Shown piece after piece: positions 1 through 9,596 of a DNA stretch of 64,000 nucleotides; position 1 is the stretch's first letter, and each line of letters begins with the position of its first letter. Origin of the DNA: Bacillus sp. EB106-08-02-XG196 (GTDB lineage Bacteria > Bacillota > Bacilli > Bacillales > Cytobacillaceae); NCBI RefSeq assembly GCF_013396335.1, contig NZ_JABWSY010000008.1:186001-250000 (forward strand). The letters are read 5' to 3'. The notes below the pieces were generated by a model. The model did not search any database. It had not been told where the DNA came from and worked only from the letters and a program-made list of their open reading frames with translations. Made by a program: the position numbers and the translations under genes.

Positions 1-976
1 CGTTCAGTTTCGGGTATTCATTCATGACAGTTGGCAGCTCTTCAAGACCAAATGTGTGGCTTAGCAGTGGTTTGATTTGAATCCTGCCCTGCTGCACGAG
101 TGCGATAGCTTGGTCATGTGTATGCGGGTTAATAAACGAACCTTTGATAGTCAGCTCTTTAGAAAAGATCTCAAAAGGGCTCACTTCGATTTTCGCATCA
201 GGGGCAGAGACACCAAATAGTAACACCGTTCCACCTTTTTTCGCCATCTGCACCGCTTGCGTCATACTATCTTTTCTTCCCACACATTCAATCACAATAT
301 CATACCTGCCGGCTCCACGCTCAGTAAGCTCCGCAGGCGTAACGGTTTCAGATGCACCCATTTGAAGCGCTAATGAATGTTTTGACAAATCTGGCTCACT
401 GACAACAATGGGCGCTCCACCGTACATCTTCGCCATTTGCAGCATCATTAAACCAATATAACCGCCGCCGATCACTAACACCGAAGCACCTGGCCAAATG
501 TTTATTTGCTGAAAACCATGCAGCACACATCCAAGAGGCTCAATCATCGCTCCTTCTTCATAAGAAAGTTCATCAGGAAGGATATAGCAATTTGCTGCTG
601 GAACGGTACAATATTCACCCATTCCACCATCACGGGTCACACCAACGGCTTGAAGATGGTTACAAAGGTACGGCCGGCCGCCACGACAATAATCACACTC
701 GCCGCAATAAATATTCGGATCGATGGAAACACGGTCCCCAGCCTTTAGCGCCCTAACCTTGTCGCCAACCTGAACCACTTCCCCTGCTAATTCATGTCCA
801 AGTACAATCGGATATTGAACCTCAGCAGAACCCGGCTGCCCATGATAAATATGCTGATCTGTCCCGCATATACCGCAAGCCTTTACCTCTATAACCACTT
901 CATGATCCAACGGAACCGGGATAGACAATTCTTTCACATTTAATTCTAGTTTATTTGTTAATACAGCAGCTTTCAT
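1..976 (-). CDS. Zinc-dependent alcohol/polyol dehydrogenase (MDR family), 3' end outside window
   Basis: The frame opens at an ATG at 976 (MKAAVLTNKLELNVKE) and runs off the left edge, so only about 325 residues are visible. It is a medium-chain Zn dehydrogenase: CGICGTD gives the catalytic cysteine, GHELAGEV the catalytic His-Glu, the CGECDYCRGGRPYLC stretch the four structural-zinc cysteines, and VIGGGYIG the Rossmann loop for NAD(P). Family members oxidise sugar alcohols, threonine or similar secondary alcohols; the substrate here cannot be read from sequence. It starts 13 bp after the beta-mannosidase stop and is the last visible gene of that operon, so it may act on a sugar or alditol derived from mannosides (inference). 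Confidence 0.85.
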   Translation of the reverse strand, partial: MKAAVLTNKLELNVKELSIPVPLDHEVVIEVKACGICGTDQHIYHGQPGSAEVQYPIVLGHELAGEVVQVGDKVRALKAGDRVSIDPNIYCGECDYCRGGRPYLCNHLQAVGVTRDGGMGEYCTVPAANCYILPDELSYEEGAMIEPLGCVLHGFQQINIWPGASVLVIGGGYIGLMMLQMAKMYGGAPIVVSEPDLSKHSLALQMGASETVTPAELTERGAGRYDIVIECVGRKDSMTQAVQMAKKGGTVLLFGVSAPDAKIEVSPFEIFSKELTIKGSFINPHTHDQAIALVQQGRIQIKPLLSHTFGLEELPTVMNEYPKLN

Positions 977-988
977 CCTACACTCCAC

Positions 989-3490
989 CTACTCTACAGA
1001 ATTAATGGCAGTAACTCTTAATTCGCTTAAATCAACCGGACGATCCTCTAAATGTCCAATTTCAATTGTGATCGTTTCACCAGGCAAAATATCCACAAAG
1101 TTCTCACTAAAGGTAATTTTCTCAAGCGGAATCTCTAATTTCACCATTCTCGCTAAACGTTCGGAATGTACGGTTACCTTTTGCTTCAGTGCATCCACCT
1201 CTGCCACCAATGAACTTTCTGGTAACACTAAATCTTTATGATCTCTAAAATAGTACACATTCCGCTGCGCCTTTTCATTCAACGAAGATAAGACAATCAC
1301 CGCTTCATTCGCTGAATATCCACCTAACAGCTCTTCCTCTGTAAAACTAGTAACCATTTCCGAAGCATTCCCCGGAATACTCACGTCCATTGTCGTTCGG
1401 AAAAGCTCCTCACCACTAAAACTTACAACCTTTAACTCTAGCATATCCTCATAGTTTTCGAGCCTGTCGTTCACGACCCAAACCTTAACATCCTGTCCTG
1501 CGTCATGATCAATCGTTAACAACAAGGGATGGAAGAATTTTTTCGCATAATACCAAGAAGCCTTCGGTAACTGATAGTAATCGATCATCGACCAGCTTGT
1601 ACCTGGCCAGCAATCATTTAATTGCCATACTAAAGCCCCGCTGGTATTCGGCTTATTACGGCGATAATGCTCGATGCCGCACTTCAGCCCTTCTGCCTGG
1701 GTCAGCATCGAGAAATTCATATACTCCTCTATATTCGTTGGAATTCCTGTATATCCTTCCATCAGCATAATGCCTTTTTGGTGATGGTAATCCTTGTTGC
1801 GGTAGGACATTTCATCGCTGCCCCAATAGAAAGTTCCTTCCGGAAGATTTTTCTCCAGTGTATAACGGTTAGAGGAGGCATGCATCCCAAATTCACTACT
1901 AAACTTCGTGAAATCTATTTTATAATTTTTAAAAGAAACACCTTCCACACTATAATCCTGACCCAGGTTCTCCCCGAACTGACGCGGCTCCACATTTCCA
2001 TGCCAAACCTGCCAGTTATGACGGTCTCCTTCGGCCTCTGAATCATGGTCATTACCGCCAAATGGCGAGCTTGGCCAATAAAGACGGCTTGTATCTAGTT
2101 CCTCTAGTAATTCAGGAATCAGTTCATGATAGATTTTCTCACCATAAAAAGGCGTGTGAATCCTTCCTGCTGAATATTCAACCTCATATAACCAATCATT
2201 TTCATTATTCCCGCACCAGATCGCAAGGGAAGGATGGTTACGGAGCATTTTAATCGCTGAAATGACTTCCTTTTTTACGTTCTCCATATAGTTCGCATTG
2301 TAATCTGGATATAACGCACAGGCAAACATGAAATCCTGCCAAACGAGCAATCCAAGGCGGTTACATTCTTGATAGAAAATTTCTTTTTCATAGATTCCCC
2401 CGCCCCAAACACGAATCATATTCATGTGGGATTGTTTTGCCTGCAGCAGCAGCTGGCTGTACCTTGAATCAGGTGCAGGTCCTATGAAACTATCAATCGG
2501 AATCCAGTTGGCACCTTTCGCAAAAATCTCGATTCCATTTAACACAAACGTGAAACGAGAATTTCCTTCTGCGTCCTTTTGCATAACCTCAATCGTACGA
2601 ATTCCGATCTCTGTCGAACGCTCATCCACTTGTCCGTCCTCACAAAGCAAGCGGACCGTTACATCATATAAATGAGGAGTACCCAAATCATGGGTCCACC
2701 AAAGCTTTGGCTGCTCCACCTCGAGCGTAAAACGAGCCTGATTGCGGACTACTTTTCCCGTTTTCACAATCTCGCCATTTCCGAAAACGACCTCAACCTC
2801 TAACTCCGAACCACGATTATAAGACTTCGTTTCAACCTCAACCTCGACAATCGCGCTGGTTTCATTAATTTCAACCGTTTTTGCATAAACACTCTCAATC
2901 TTAGCTGCATGTTTTCTCTCTAACCGAACGTCTTTCCAAATCCCCATGGTTAAAATTTGTGGACCCCAATCCCAGCCAAAATGTGATTGAGCTTTCCGGG
3001 CCCAAATCCGATCTTTTCCGAAGCCAGCCCAATAATTCTTTTCTTTTTCCTTCAACACATGTGAAATCGGCTCAAATTTCACAGCGATGATATTCCGGCC
3101 ATCGACAACTTCTCTCGTTACATCAAAGGTATGGGCAATATACATATTTTCAGTCGAAGCAATCTCTACCCCATTTAGATACACGTGCGCATACGTATCG
3201 AGACCTTCAAAGGTTAATTCCAAACGATCCTTTTGATCGAGCTCATTTTTATCATAATGAAATTCGCCGCGATACCACCAAACCTTCTCTGATACCCATT
3301 TGGACTTTAAATCGTTATGTCCAAAGAAAGGATTATCAATCAATCCTTTTTCCATCAACGTGGAATGAACATCGCCCGGCACCTTAGCACTCATCCAAAA
3401 ATGATCGATATACGTCGGGTCCGCTACCACAAGGTCACGAACTTCCCCTATCTCAAAATGTTGTATTTTCCAGTTCTGATTCAGTTTCAT
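989..3490 (-). CDS. Beta-mannosidase, glycoside hydrolase family 2
   Basis: An 833-residue cytoplasmic GH2 enzyme without a signal peptide, expected to release mannose from the non-reducing end of beta-mannosides. The acid/base region AIWCGNNEND (about residue 428) and the nucleophile region SEFGMHA (about residue 532) are typical of GH2 mannosidases, as are the N-terminal sugar-binding jelly-roll (residues 1-180) and a C-terminal beta-sandwich. The longer open frame begins 12 codons upstream inside the preceding regulator gene; I chose the ATG at 3490 because AGGAGA lies just before it. It follows the response regulator by 13 bp and belongs to the mannoside operon. With no secretion signal it should act on oligosaccharides imported by the ABC transporter. 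Confidence 0.88.
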   Translation of the reverse strand: MKLNQNWKIQHFEIGEVRDLVVADPTYIDHFWMSAKVPGDVHSTLMEKGLIDNPFFGHNDLKSKWVSEKVWWYRGEFHYDKNELDQKDRLELTFEGLDTYAHVYLNGVEIASTENMYIAHTFDVTREVVDGRNIIAVKFEPISHVLKEKEKNYWAGFGKDRIWARKAQSHFGWDWGPQILTMGIWKDVRLERKHAAKIESVYAKTVEINETSAIVEVEVETKSYNRGSELEVEVVFGNGEIVKTGKVVRNQARFTLEVEQPKLWWTHDLGTPHLYDVTVRLLCEDGQVDERSTEIGIRTIEVMQKDAEGNSRFTFVLNGIEIFAKGANWIPIDSFIGPAPDSRYSQLLLQAKQSHMNMIRVWGGGIYEKEIFYQECNRLGLLVWQDFMFACALYPDYNANYMENVKKEVISAIKMLRNHPSLAIWCGNNENDWLYEVEYSAGRIHTPFYGEKIYHELIPELLEELDTSRLYWPSSPFGGNDHDSEAEGDRHNWQVWHGNVEPRQFGENLGQDYSVEGVSFKNYKIDFTKFSSEFGMHASSNRYTLEKNLPEGTFYWGSDEMSYRNKDYHHQKGIMLMEGYTGIPTNIEEYMNFSMLTQAEGLKCGIEHYRRNKPNTSGALVWQLNDCWPGTSWSMIDYYQLPKASWYYAKKFFHPLLLTIDHDAGQDVKVWVVNDRLENYEDMLELKVVSFSGEELFRTTMDVSIPGNASEMVTSFTEEELLGGYSANEAVIVLSSLNEKAQRNVYYFRDHKDLVLPESSLVAEVDALKQKVTVHSERLARMVKLEIPLEKITFSENFVDILPGETITIEIGHLEDRPVDLSELRVTAINSVE

Positions 3491-3503
3491 CTCGTCTCTC
3501 TCC

Positions 3504-4277
3504 TTAGTTAGACCCAATATAATCACGGAAATCCGTTGGAGTCATACCTGTTTTCTTTCGAAAAACTTGTACAAAATACTTGTATTCTTTATAGCCAACC
3601 TCTTTCGCAATCTCAAACACGCGATCAGATGTGTACATGAGTAAATGCTTGGCTTTTTCAATTCGTAAATCATTTAAATATTCATTAAAGGATTTACCCA
3701 TTTCTTTTTTAAAAATCATGCTGAAATAATTAGGAGTAATATGCATCTCATTGGCCACCTCTGATGCCTTTAAATCCCCGTGAAAATGGGCCTGGATATA
3801 CTCTTTCGCTTTTTCTACCAGCCAGCTCTTTTTCACTTCAGTTTCTTTCTTATATTCCTGCAATACGGAATTATCGAGATAATTGTTCGATTCCTTCTCC
3901 GCGGAAATCTCTTGTTTAAGATTTTTAATCCTTTCAAGCAGTTCATCAATATCAACAGGCTTTAATAAGTAATCCCTCACGCCAAAGCGTATGGCTTCTC
4001 TTGCATATTCAAACTCATCATAGCCGCTAATAATAATGACACGCGTACTCGGCATTTGTTCGTTTATGGTTTTGGCGAGCTCAATCCCATCCATGACAGG
4101 CATTCTCACATCGGTCAACACCATATCCACCTGATGCTTTCTGAGAATCTCCAGTGCCTCTTCTCCGTCCTCCGCCTCGCCTATCACGTCAATGCCGTAC
4201 GTATCCCAAGGAATCGTGTAGCGCAGCCCTTGACTAATAATAGGTTCATCGTCAACGATTAATAGGTTGATGTTCAT
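3504..4277 (-). CDS. AraC-type response regulator (YesN family)
   Basis: A 257-residue two-component regulator. The receiver domain fills residues 1-125 with the acidic pair at IVDDE and the phospho-acceptor Asp56 in VLTDVRMP; two AraC helix-turn-helix motifs occupy about residues 155-257 (GYKEYKYFVQVFRKKTG is a typical second-HTH signature). A GTG at 4286 would add three codons, but AAGGTGAG precedes the ATG at 4277, which I take as the start. It lies 10 bp after the histidine kinase stop, in the usual kinase-regulator order, and probably activates the mannoside operon in which it sits. Confidence 0.88.
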   Translation of the reverse strand: MNINLLIVDDEPIISQGLRYTIPWDTYGIDVIGEAEDGEEALEILRKHQVDMVLTDVRMPVMDGIELAKTINEQMPSTRVIIISGYDEFEYAREAIRFGVRDYLLKPVDIDELLERIKNLKQEISAEKESNNYLDNSVLQEYKKETEVKKSWLVEKAKEYIQAHFHGDLKASEVANEMHITPNYFSMIFKKEMGKSFNEYLNDLRIEKAKHLLMYTSDRVFEIAKEVGYKEYKYFVQVFRKKTGMTPTDFRDYIGSN

Positions 4278-4287
4278 GACTCTCACC

Positions 4288-6102
4288 TTAGCTTTCTAAT
4301 TTCTTTACTTCGTCTTCTTTAAAAATAAGCGGCAATCTTACTCGAGCCCATGTTCCCGTACCTTCATGCTTCAAAAACTCAAGTCCATACCCCTGTCCAA
4401 ACGCCGTCACCAGCCGATCATTTACATTCATTAAAGCAAAACCATCCTCTTCCTTGACCTTGCCAACACGCAAAAATCGGTTAAATTCCTCCACATCCAG
4501 TCCGACACCGTTATCCTTTATATCAATGACAACATTCTGCTCCTCAACATAGCTGTTCAGTTCAATATGACCTGTCTCTTTTAACCCTTTAAAGCCATGA
4601 ACAATACTGTTTTCTACTAGTGGCTGAAGGATTTGCTTCATCACGAGGACGTCTTTCGTGTCCTCCCCTATGTCAAACTGATAAGAGAGTTTTTTCCCTA
4701 ATCGTTTCTTCTGAAGCTCCAAATAGCTTTCTACATATAATAGCTCCTGGTGCAAAGGAATCCATACCTTTCCTTTACTTAAGCTAATCCGGAACATCTT
4801 TGAAAGAAGCTCAATTAACCTGCTCGTTTCCATCGCATCTTCCATTCGAGCCGTCCAGCGAATCATATCCAGTGTATTATAGAGAAAATGCGGATTAATT
4901 TGGTTTTGCAATGCCTTCAGCTCTGACTCTCGCTGCTGAATTTCAAGTTTATATTTCGTGTTAATTAATTGTTGAATCGTTCCCACCATCCGATTAAACC
5001 GATATTCAAGGCGGCCTATCTCATCCTCCGACCCGACCTTAACAAAGACTGAAAAATCTCCATGCTCCACTTGTCTTGTTTTATCCGTCAAATTCAAGAT
5101 GGGACGGAGAATCGTAAAATAAAAACCTACTAACGAAAGAACCCCAAGGCCCATGGAGATAATGAAAAAGACAATGATCCAATAACCGATTCCTCTTAAA
5201 TCCTGTAAGATCGCCCCTTCGTTGACCATTACAACCAATTGCCAGCCATTTCGTTCAATCACTCGAGCAGCGACTAAATACTGTTCTCCATCAACAGAAT
5301 AGATAAAGCTCGTTTTATCTGAATCTGCCGGTAGATTTTCCAATAGTTTTTCATCAGGATAGATCTTACCAAACAGCTTCTTGTTCTTATGAAGAACGAC
5401 CCTTCCTTCTCGATCAAGAAGAAAGGCCGTCCCCTTTTTCGTTGATATCCCAGCTTGAATCGTCTTCAGCAAGGCATCTTCCCTTAGGCGAATTTTCACA
5501 AAACCAATGCGTTTATTGATATCATTGATGTCATTGATCACGCGAAATAAGGAAATAACGTCCGTTTGCCCCTTCCAATAACTATGAATCGAATAGGCAT
5601 GCGTCCAAAGAATCGCGCCCTCACGTTCCTTTGTTTTCTCCTCCAAATCCCCTTCTGCTGCTTTAATCGGTTCACCCATATTCAGCACGTTTCCGTTAAT
5701 ACCATAAAGGGAAATGGAATTGATATAATTTTTAGATAGTAAATGAAAGGTATGAAAACCTTTCAAGCTTTCTTCCAGGTTTTGCTGTGCAGGTTTTCCA
5801 TTTGCCACCTGCGGGCTCTTCATATACTTCCGAAAATCCTCGCTAAAAATCATATACGTCGAGATATCTTCAACATCCTGAATCGTCGCGGTCAGGTTAT
5901 CTTCAATCGTATCTAACATTCTTTCTGTATAATCAAAGGCTTGGTGTTTTAACACCTGATTGGTTTCGTATAAAATAAGCGTCCCAAGAGAAATAGTCGG
6001 CAAAAGCACGACGATACTAAAAATTAAAATCGACTTCACTCGTAAACTTAAGTTTCGGTACCGGCGATAGAGAATTTTAATCCCGCCTATTTTTCTCACC
6101 AT
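4288..6102 (-). CDS. Sensor histidine kinase (YesM/LytS-type)
   Basis: A 604-residue membrane kinase. The first membrane helix is at about residues 22-44, an extracellular Cache-like sensor follows to about residue 295, the second helix spans about 300-325, then a HAMP domain and a His_kinase domain with the acceptor histidine in QINPHFLYNTLD (about residue 403). The ATPase N box is PLVENSIVHG and the G box KDNGVGL. This subtype pairs with AraC-type regulators such as its downstream neighbour and usually senses a carbohydrate or a ligand-loaded binding protein. GGGAGA stands eight bases before the ATG at 6102. A 70-bp gap separates it from the permease upstream. Confidence 0.88.
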   Translation of the reverse strand: MVRKIGGIKILYRRYRNLSLRVKSILIFSIVVLLPTISLGTLILYETNQVLKHQAFDYTERMLDTIEDNLTATIQDVEDISTYMIFSEDFRKYMKSPQVANGKPAQQNLEESLKGFHTFHLLSKNYINSISLYGINGNVLNMGEPIKAAEGDLEEKTKEREGAILWTHAYSIHSYWKGQTDVISLFRVINDINDINKRIGFVKIRLREDALLKTIQAGISTKKGTAFLLDREGRVVLHKNKKLFGKIYPDEKLLENLPADSDKTSFIYSVDGEQYLVAARVIERNGWQLVVMVNEGAILQDLRGIGYWIIVFFIISMGLGVLSLVGFYFTILRPILNLTDKTRQVEHGDFSVFVKVGSEDEIGRLEYRFNRMVGTIQQLINTKYKLEIQQRESELKALQNQINPHFLYNTLDMIRWTARMEDAMETSRLIELLSKMFRISLSKGKVWIPLHQELLYVESYLELQKKRLGKKLSYQFDIGEDTKDVLVMKQILQPLVENSIVHGFKGLKETGHIELNSYVEEQNVVIDIKDNGVGLDVEEFNRFLRVGKVKEEDGFALMNVNDRLVTAFGQGYGLEFLKHEGTGTWARVRLPLIFKEDEVKKLES

Positions 6103-6173
6103 TCAAATCTTCTCCCATGGGACATCTTTTCATTTTTGGAATCACCTTATTAGCTTTCCAAATTTCACATTTA

Positions 6174-7067
6174 TTACCCTTTTACCGCACCAGCCGTCAT
6201 TCCTTTGACTAAATGCTTTTCCATCAATAAATAAAGCAAAATCGTAGGAAGAATGACCATCGTCAAACCAGCCATCTGCCCTGTATAGTTCGTGTTATAT
6301 TGTCCAGCAAAGTTTGCCAAACCAAGCGGAATGGTTTTTAACGACGCATCATTGATTAACACCAATGCAAACGAAAACTCATTCCAGCAATGGATAAAGT
6401 TAAGAATCGTAGCCGTCGCAAGTGCGGGGCGTGACATGGGCAGAATAATCGACCAGAAAATACGGAACACTCCACAGCCGTCCATAATAGCGGATTCTTC
6501 AATATCCTTTGGAAATGCCTTCATAAAACTGGTTAATAAAAAGATCGTAATCGGTAAATTAAAAGCCACATATGGGAACAACAATGTCCACGATGTATTG
6601 AGAAGCCCGAGCTTCTGCATTAAAATAAACATCGGAACAAGAGTCGCATGAATCGGAATAATCATTCCAAAAATAAACAGTGCATACACAATCTTACTCA
6701 TTTTAAATTCAAATCGAGAGATAAAGTAAGAAGCCAATGCGCCAAAAAAGACCGTAATAATAACAGAGATAATCGAAACAAAAATACTATTAAAAAAGTA
6801 TGTCCCTAATTGAGCCGTTTGCCATGCCTCCACATAGTTTTCCCATCTCCAGGTGTCTGGAAGGAAAAAGGGATCTAACGAAAATTCCTTCTCGCTTTTG
6901 AACGAATTAATCACCATCCAAGCAATCGGATACACGTTAATTAAACTGAAAACAATCAAAACGAAATAAATAATTGGATTTTGCAGCTTCTTTCGGAAAC
7001 TGCTCTTATGTTCCGTTTTTGTGACTTTTTCTATTGAGTTTTTCCCCAGCACTAATTGTTTTTCCAC
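6174..7067 (-). CDS. Carbohydrate ABC transporter permease (MalG-type)
   Basis: A 297-residue inner-membrane permease with about six membrane helices. The EAA loop is recognisable as EESAIMDGCGVFRIFWSII, followed by LPMSRPALAT, and the extreme C-terminal MTAGAVKG is typical of MalG-like CUT1 permeases. The start is GTG at 7067 with GGGAGTGAG upstream. It overlaps no neighbour and sits 15 bp behind the partner permease. The operon carries no ATPase; in Bacillus, CUT1 transporters commonly borrow a shared MsmX-type ATPase, and I infer the same here. Confidence 0.88.
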   Translation of the reverse strand: MEKQLVLGKNSIEKVTKTEHKSSFRKKLQNPIIYFVLIVFSLINVYPIAWMVINSFKSEKEFSLDPFFLPDTWRWENYVEAWQTAQLGTYFFNSIFVSIISVIITVFFGALASYFISRFEFKMSKIVYALFIFGMIIPIHATLVPMFILMQKLGLLNTSWTLLFPYVAFNLPITIFLLTSFMKAFPKDIEESAIMDGCGVFRIFWSIILPMSRPALATATILNFIHCWNEFSFALVLINDASLKTIPLGLANFAGQYNTNYTGQMAGLTMVILPTILLYLLMEKHLVKGMTAGAVKG

Positions 7068-7082
7068 GTTACGCTCACTCCC

Positions 7083-7958
7083 TTACTTTGACTTTCTTTG
7101 TAAAACCATTTTTGTAATCCAAATTAGCAGCAAACTAAAGGCAAAAATGTATAGCGATACCGCACTTCCATAACCATATTTCATAGAAGAGAAGGTCTTT
7201 TCATACATATAAATCGCCATAACCTCTGTCGAATGCGCAGGACCTCCATTTGTCATCACATAAATCAGGTCAAAGGTTTTTAAACTGCCGCTAATACATA
7301 AAATCACGGCTAATATAATCGTGTCCCAAATCATCGGAATCGTAATAAACAGCGTTCTTTTCCAGCCAGAGGCGCCATCAATCTCGGCCGCTTCTAATAC
7401 TTCACCCGGAACATTTTGCAATGCCGCCAAGAAGATAATGAAATAAAGACCGACGAACTGCCAAATGATTGTAATACAAACTGAAATCATCGCTAAATTC
7501 GGATCACCCAGCCAGTTTTGCGCCCAGCTTTCCAGGCCAATCATTTTTAACAGCTGATTGACAAAACCAAATTCAGAGTTCAGAAGCATATTCCATGTTA
7601 AAGAAATAACAACGGTTGAAATGACTACCGGCATAAACCCAATCGTACGGAAAATCTTAGCTCCCTTTAATTTTCGGTTCAATAACAGCGCCAAACCAAG
7701 CGCAATCGGGATTTGCCCAAAAACGGAAGCGATAACGACGAAAATATTATTCTTTACCGACTTCCAAAAGATGGGGTCCTTGGCGATATCAATAAAGTTC
7801 TGAAAACCCACAAATTCCATTGGACCAAATCCATTCCAATCCATGAAAGAATAATAGATGGAGATAAGGATTGGTATGATACTGAAAATGAGATAGATAA
7901 GTAGTGCGGGGACTAATCCGATGAGGATGGCTAATTTATTCTTTTGAAGAATGTGCAT
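7083..7958 (-). CDS. Carbohydrate ABC transporter permease (MalF-type)
   Basis: A 291-residue CUT1 permease with six predicted membrane helices. The EAA loop reads LEAAEIDGASGWKRTLFITI followed by PMI. AAGGAGG precedes the ATG at 7958. It lies between the binding-protein gene and the second permease, the standard order. A hairpin with a U-rich tail in the 100 bp upstream (8017-8043) probably lowers permease expression relative to the binding protein. Likely substrate: manno-oligosaccharides, inferred from the GH2 and GH130 neighbours. Confidence 0.88.
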   Translation of the reverse strand: MHILQKNKLAILIGLVPALLIYLIFSIIPILISIYYSFMDWNGFGPMEFVGFQNFIDIAKDPIFWKSVKNNIFVVIASVFGQIPIALGLALLLNRKLKGAKIFRTIGFMPVVISTVVISLTWNMLLNSEFGFVNQLLKMIGLESWAQNWLGDPNLAMISVCITIIWQFVGLYFIIFLAALQNVPGEVLEAAEIDGASGWKRTLFITIPMIWDTIILAVILCISGSLKTFDLIYVMTNGGPAHSTEVMAIYMYEKTFSSMKYGYGSAVSLYIFAFSLLLIWITKMVLQRKSK

Positions 7959-8016
7959 GTACAGTTCCTCCTTTTACAAAAGCTCTTTTCTGATTCTTTG
8001 TTGCTTTTTTATAAAA

Positions 8017-8043
8017 GAATCAAGGAGATGAACCCCTTGATTC
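8017..8043 (-). terminator. Intra-operonic attenuating hairpin between binding protein and permeases
   Basis: GAATCAAGG and CCTTGATTC form a 9-bp stem around a 9-nt loop; on the minus strand TTTTAT follows. It lies between the binding-protein stop and the first permease, where partial terminators or 3' stabilising hairpins typically give the binding protein its excess. Confidence 0.65.
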
Positions 8044-8061
8044 AATTTTGGTTATTCAATG

Positions 8062-9348
8062 TTATTCCACTGCGTCTTGCATTTCTTTCGCGACTTTCTC
8101 TGGTGTTGATTCACCAATGGTAATCGCTTGTAAACCGTTGTTGATGATATCGGTAATTTCAGCAGGCAGGACCGCATCATATACTGGTGAAATTCCACCA
8201 TTTGTTAATTCAACTGTTTCCTTGAATAATGCAGAGGTTTCTTCTGGAACTTCAACGTTAGCAGGAACTAGCGTACCGATAGACATTAAGTTTTTGTACG
8301 TTTCGTCTTCATATAAGAATTTAAAGAAGGTTGTAGCCGCTTCTTTCTCCGCATCAGAAACTTCACTATTTAACGCAATACCCCAGCCAGTTACACCTGA
8401 AATCGCTGCTGCCTCACCCTGTCCACCTTCAATGGCAGGGAACTTCGCAACACCAATATTCTTACCTTCTGGAGCGCTGCCAATTAATCCACTTAAAGCC
8501 CAAGTTCCGTTTACGAACATAGCTGCTTTTCCTTGAAGGAAATAGTCGCTCGCTTGGTTATCATCAATGGTGTTTGCATCAGTATTAAACGCTTTTAATT
8601 TTGTTAATTCTGCAATCACACCAAGTGCATCAACGAACTCTTTGTCTGTAAATTTCTTCTCACCCGCAAAAACCTTTTCTAAGAAATCGCTTCCAGTTAC
8701 TCGGTCAGCAATAGTAGAAATATAAACAGATTGTAATGGCCATTTCGCTTTGTTACCAAGTGCGATAGGAGTGATATCCTGAGCATTTAACTTCGTAATT
8801 AATGATTTAAAATCAGCATACGTTGTTGGGAATTCATTGAACCCAGCGCTTGCTACTAAATCTTTGTCATAGTAAATAATACTTGTGAAAACTTTGTTTC
8901 CAGGAATCGCATATTGCTTGCCATCAATCGCATAATCCTTCAGTGTATCAGCTGGAATCGTTGTATCCTTCCAGTGGTCGACAATATCATCGATTGGCAT
9001 TAACACGCCGCCTTCTACTAACGGTCTAAGCTCAGCACCTGGCCATGTTTGAATCATGTCAGGTAATTGCTTACCAGCAGCTTGTGTTTTTAACTTTGTT
9101 TTATATTGATCCGGTGGAATAGATTCCATTTTTAACTTAATTTCTGGATGTTCTTTTTGGAACGCTTCTACTCGAGCTAACATGACATCGTTCTCTGGGC
9201 TGTCCTCAGACCATGAATTCCAGAATGAAAGTTCGACCGTCCCATCAGCTGATTCTTGCTTTTCAGAATTACTTCCACATGCAGCTAGAAAAAGGATGGA
9301 TAGTACAACTGAAAGAGCAAAACCTTTTTTCAAAAGCTTTCGTAACAT
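8062..9348 (-). CDS. Extracellular sugar-binding lipoprotein (CUT1 family)
   Basis: A 428-residue binding protein. The signal peptide ends in a lipobox (LFLAACGSN), so the mature protein is anchored to the outer face of the membrane. The body has the MalE/SBP type-1 pattern (VELSFWNSWSEDSPEND near the start; AMFVNGTWALSG near residue 280). It is the first gene of the mannoside operon and delivers the ligand to the two permeases downstream. The specificity for beta-manno-oligosaccharides is inferred from neighbours only. Confidence 0.9.
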   Translation of the reverse strand: MLRKLLKKGFALSVVLSILFLAACGSNSEKQESADGTVELSFWNSWSEDSPENDVMLARVEAFQKEHPEIKLKMESIPPDQYKTKLKTQAAGKQLPDMIQTWPGAELRPLVEGGVLMPIDDIVDHWKDTTIPADTLKDYAIDGKQYAIPGNKVFTSIIYYDKDLVASAGFNEFPTTYADFKSLITKLNAQDITPIALGNKAKWPLQSVYISTIADRVTGSDFLEKVFAGEKKFTDKEFVDALGVIAELTKLKAFNTDANTIDDNQASDYFLQGKAAMFVNGTWALSGLIGSAPEGKNIGVAKFPAIEGGQGEAAAISGVTGWGIALNSEVSDAEKEAATTFFKFLYEDETYKNLMSIGTLVPANVEVPEETSALFKETVELTNGGISPVYDAVLPAEITDIINNGLQAITIGESTPEKVAKEMQDAVE

Positions 9349-9378
9349 ATTTATTCCTCCCCTTAGTCATTTCTTTTA

Positions 9379-9393
9379 TTGAAAACGCTTTCC
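9379..9393 (-). promoter_or_regulatory. cre (CcpA) site upstream of the mannoside operon
   Basis: TTGAAAACGCTTTCC matches the CcpA consensus WTGNAANCGNWNNCW except at the last base. It lies 31-45 bp before the binding-protein start. A possible minus-strand -10 box TATAAT is at 9409-9414, which would put cre just downstream of the transcription start, a repressing position. The -35 region is not clear. Confidence 0.7.
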
Positions 9394-9555
9394 GCGTCTC
9401 TATAGTTAATTATAAATTTCTTGGGATTTTTCAAAATCCGAAAAAATTAAGATAATATCTAAAAAATATAAATGAATAAATTTCCATCGTAGATATTTTG
9501 TGTGAAAGGATAGAATTTTAGTAGTTGGGGGCAAAATGACCCATTTATAAAAAAA

Positions 9556-9590
9556 AAGCCCTTTTACAGAGAACTTCTGTAAAAAGACTT
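9556..9590 (-). terminator. Terminator of the GH130 gene
   Basis: A 15-bp stem (three G-U pairs) around a 5-nt loop ends in an uninterrupted run of at least eight U on the minus strand. It begins six bases after the GH130 stop and separates that gene from the mannoside operon. Confidence 0.9.
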
Positions 9591-9596
9591 TCACGC

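Noticed and set aside
1667..2041. 124-codon plus-strand frame inside the beta-mannosidase gene
   Set aside because: Antisense to a clearly coding GH2 gene with intact active-site motifs; no independent support.
9406..9594. 62-codon minus-strand frame between GH130 and the binding protein
   Set aside because: It overlaps the GH130 terminator and the operon promoter region; very AT-rich, no ribosome binding site.
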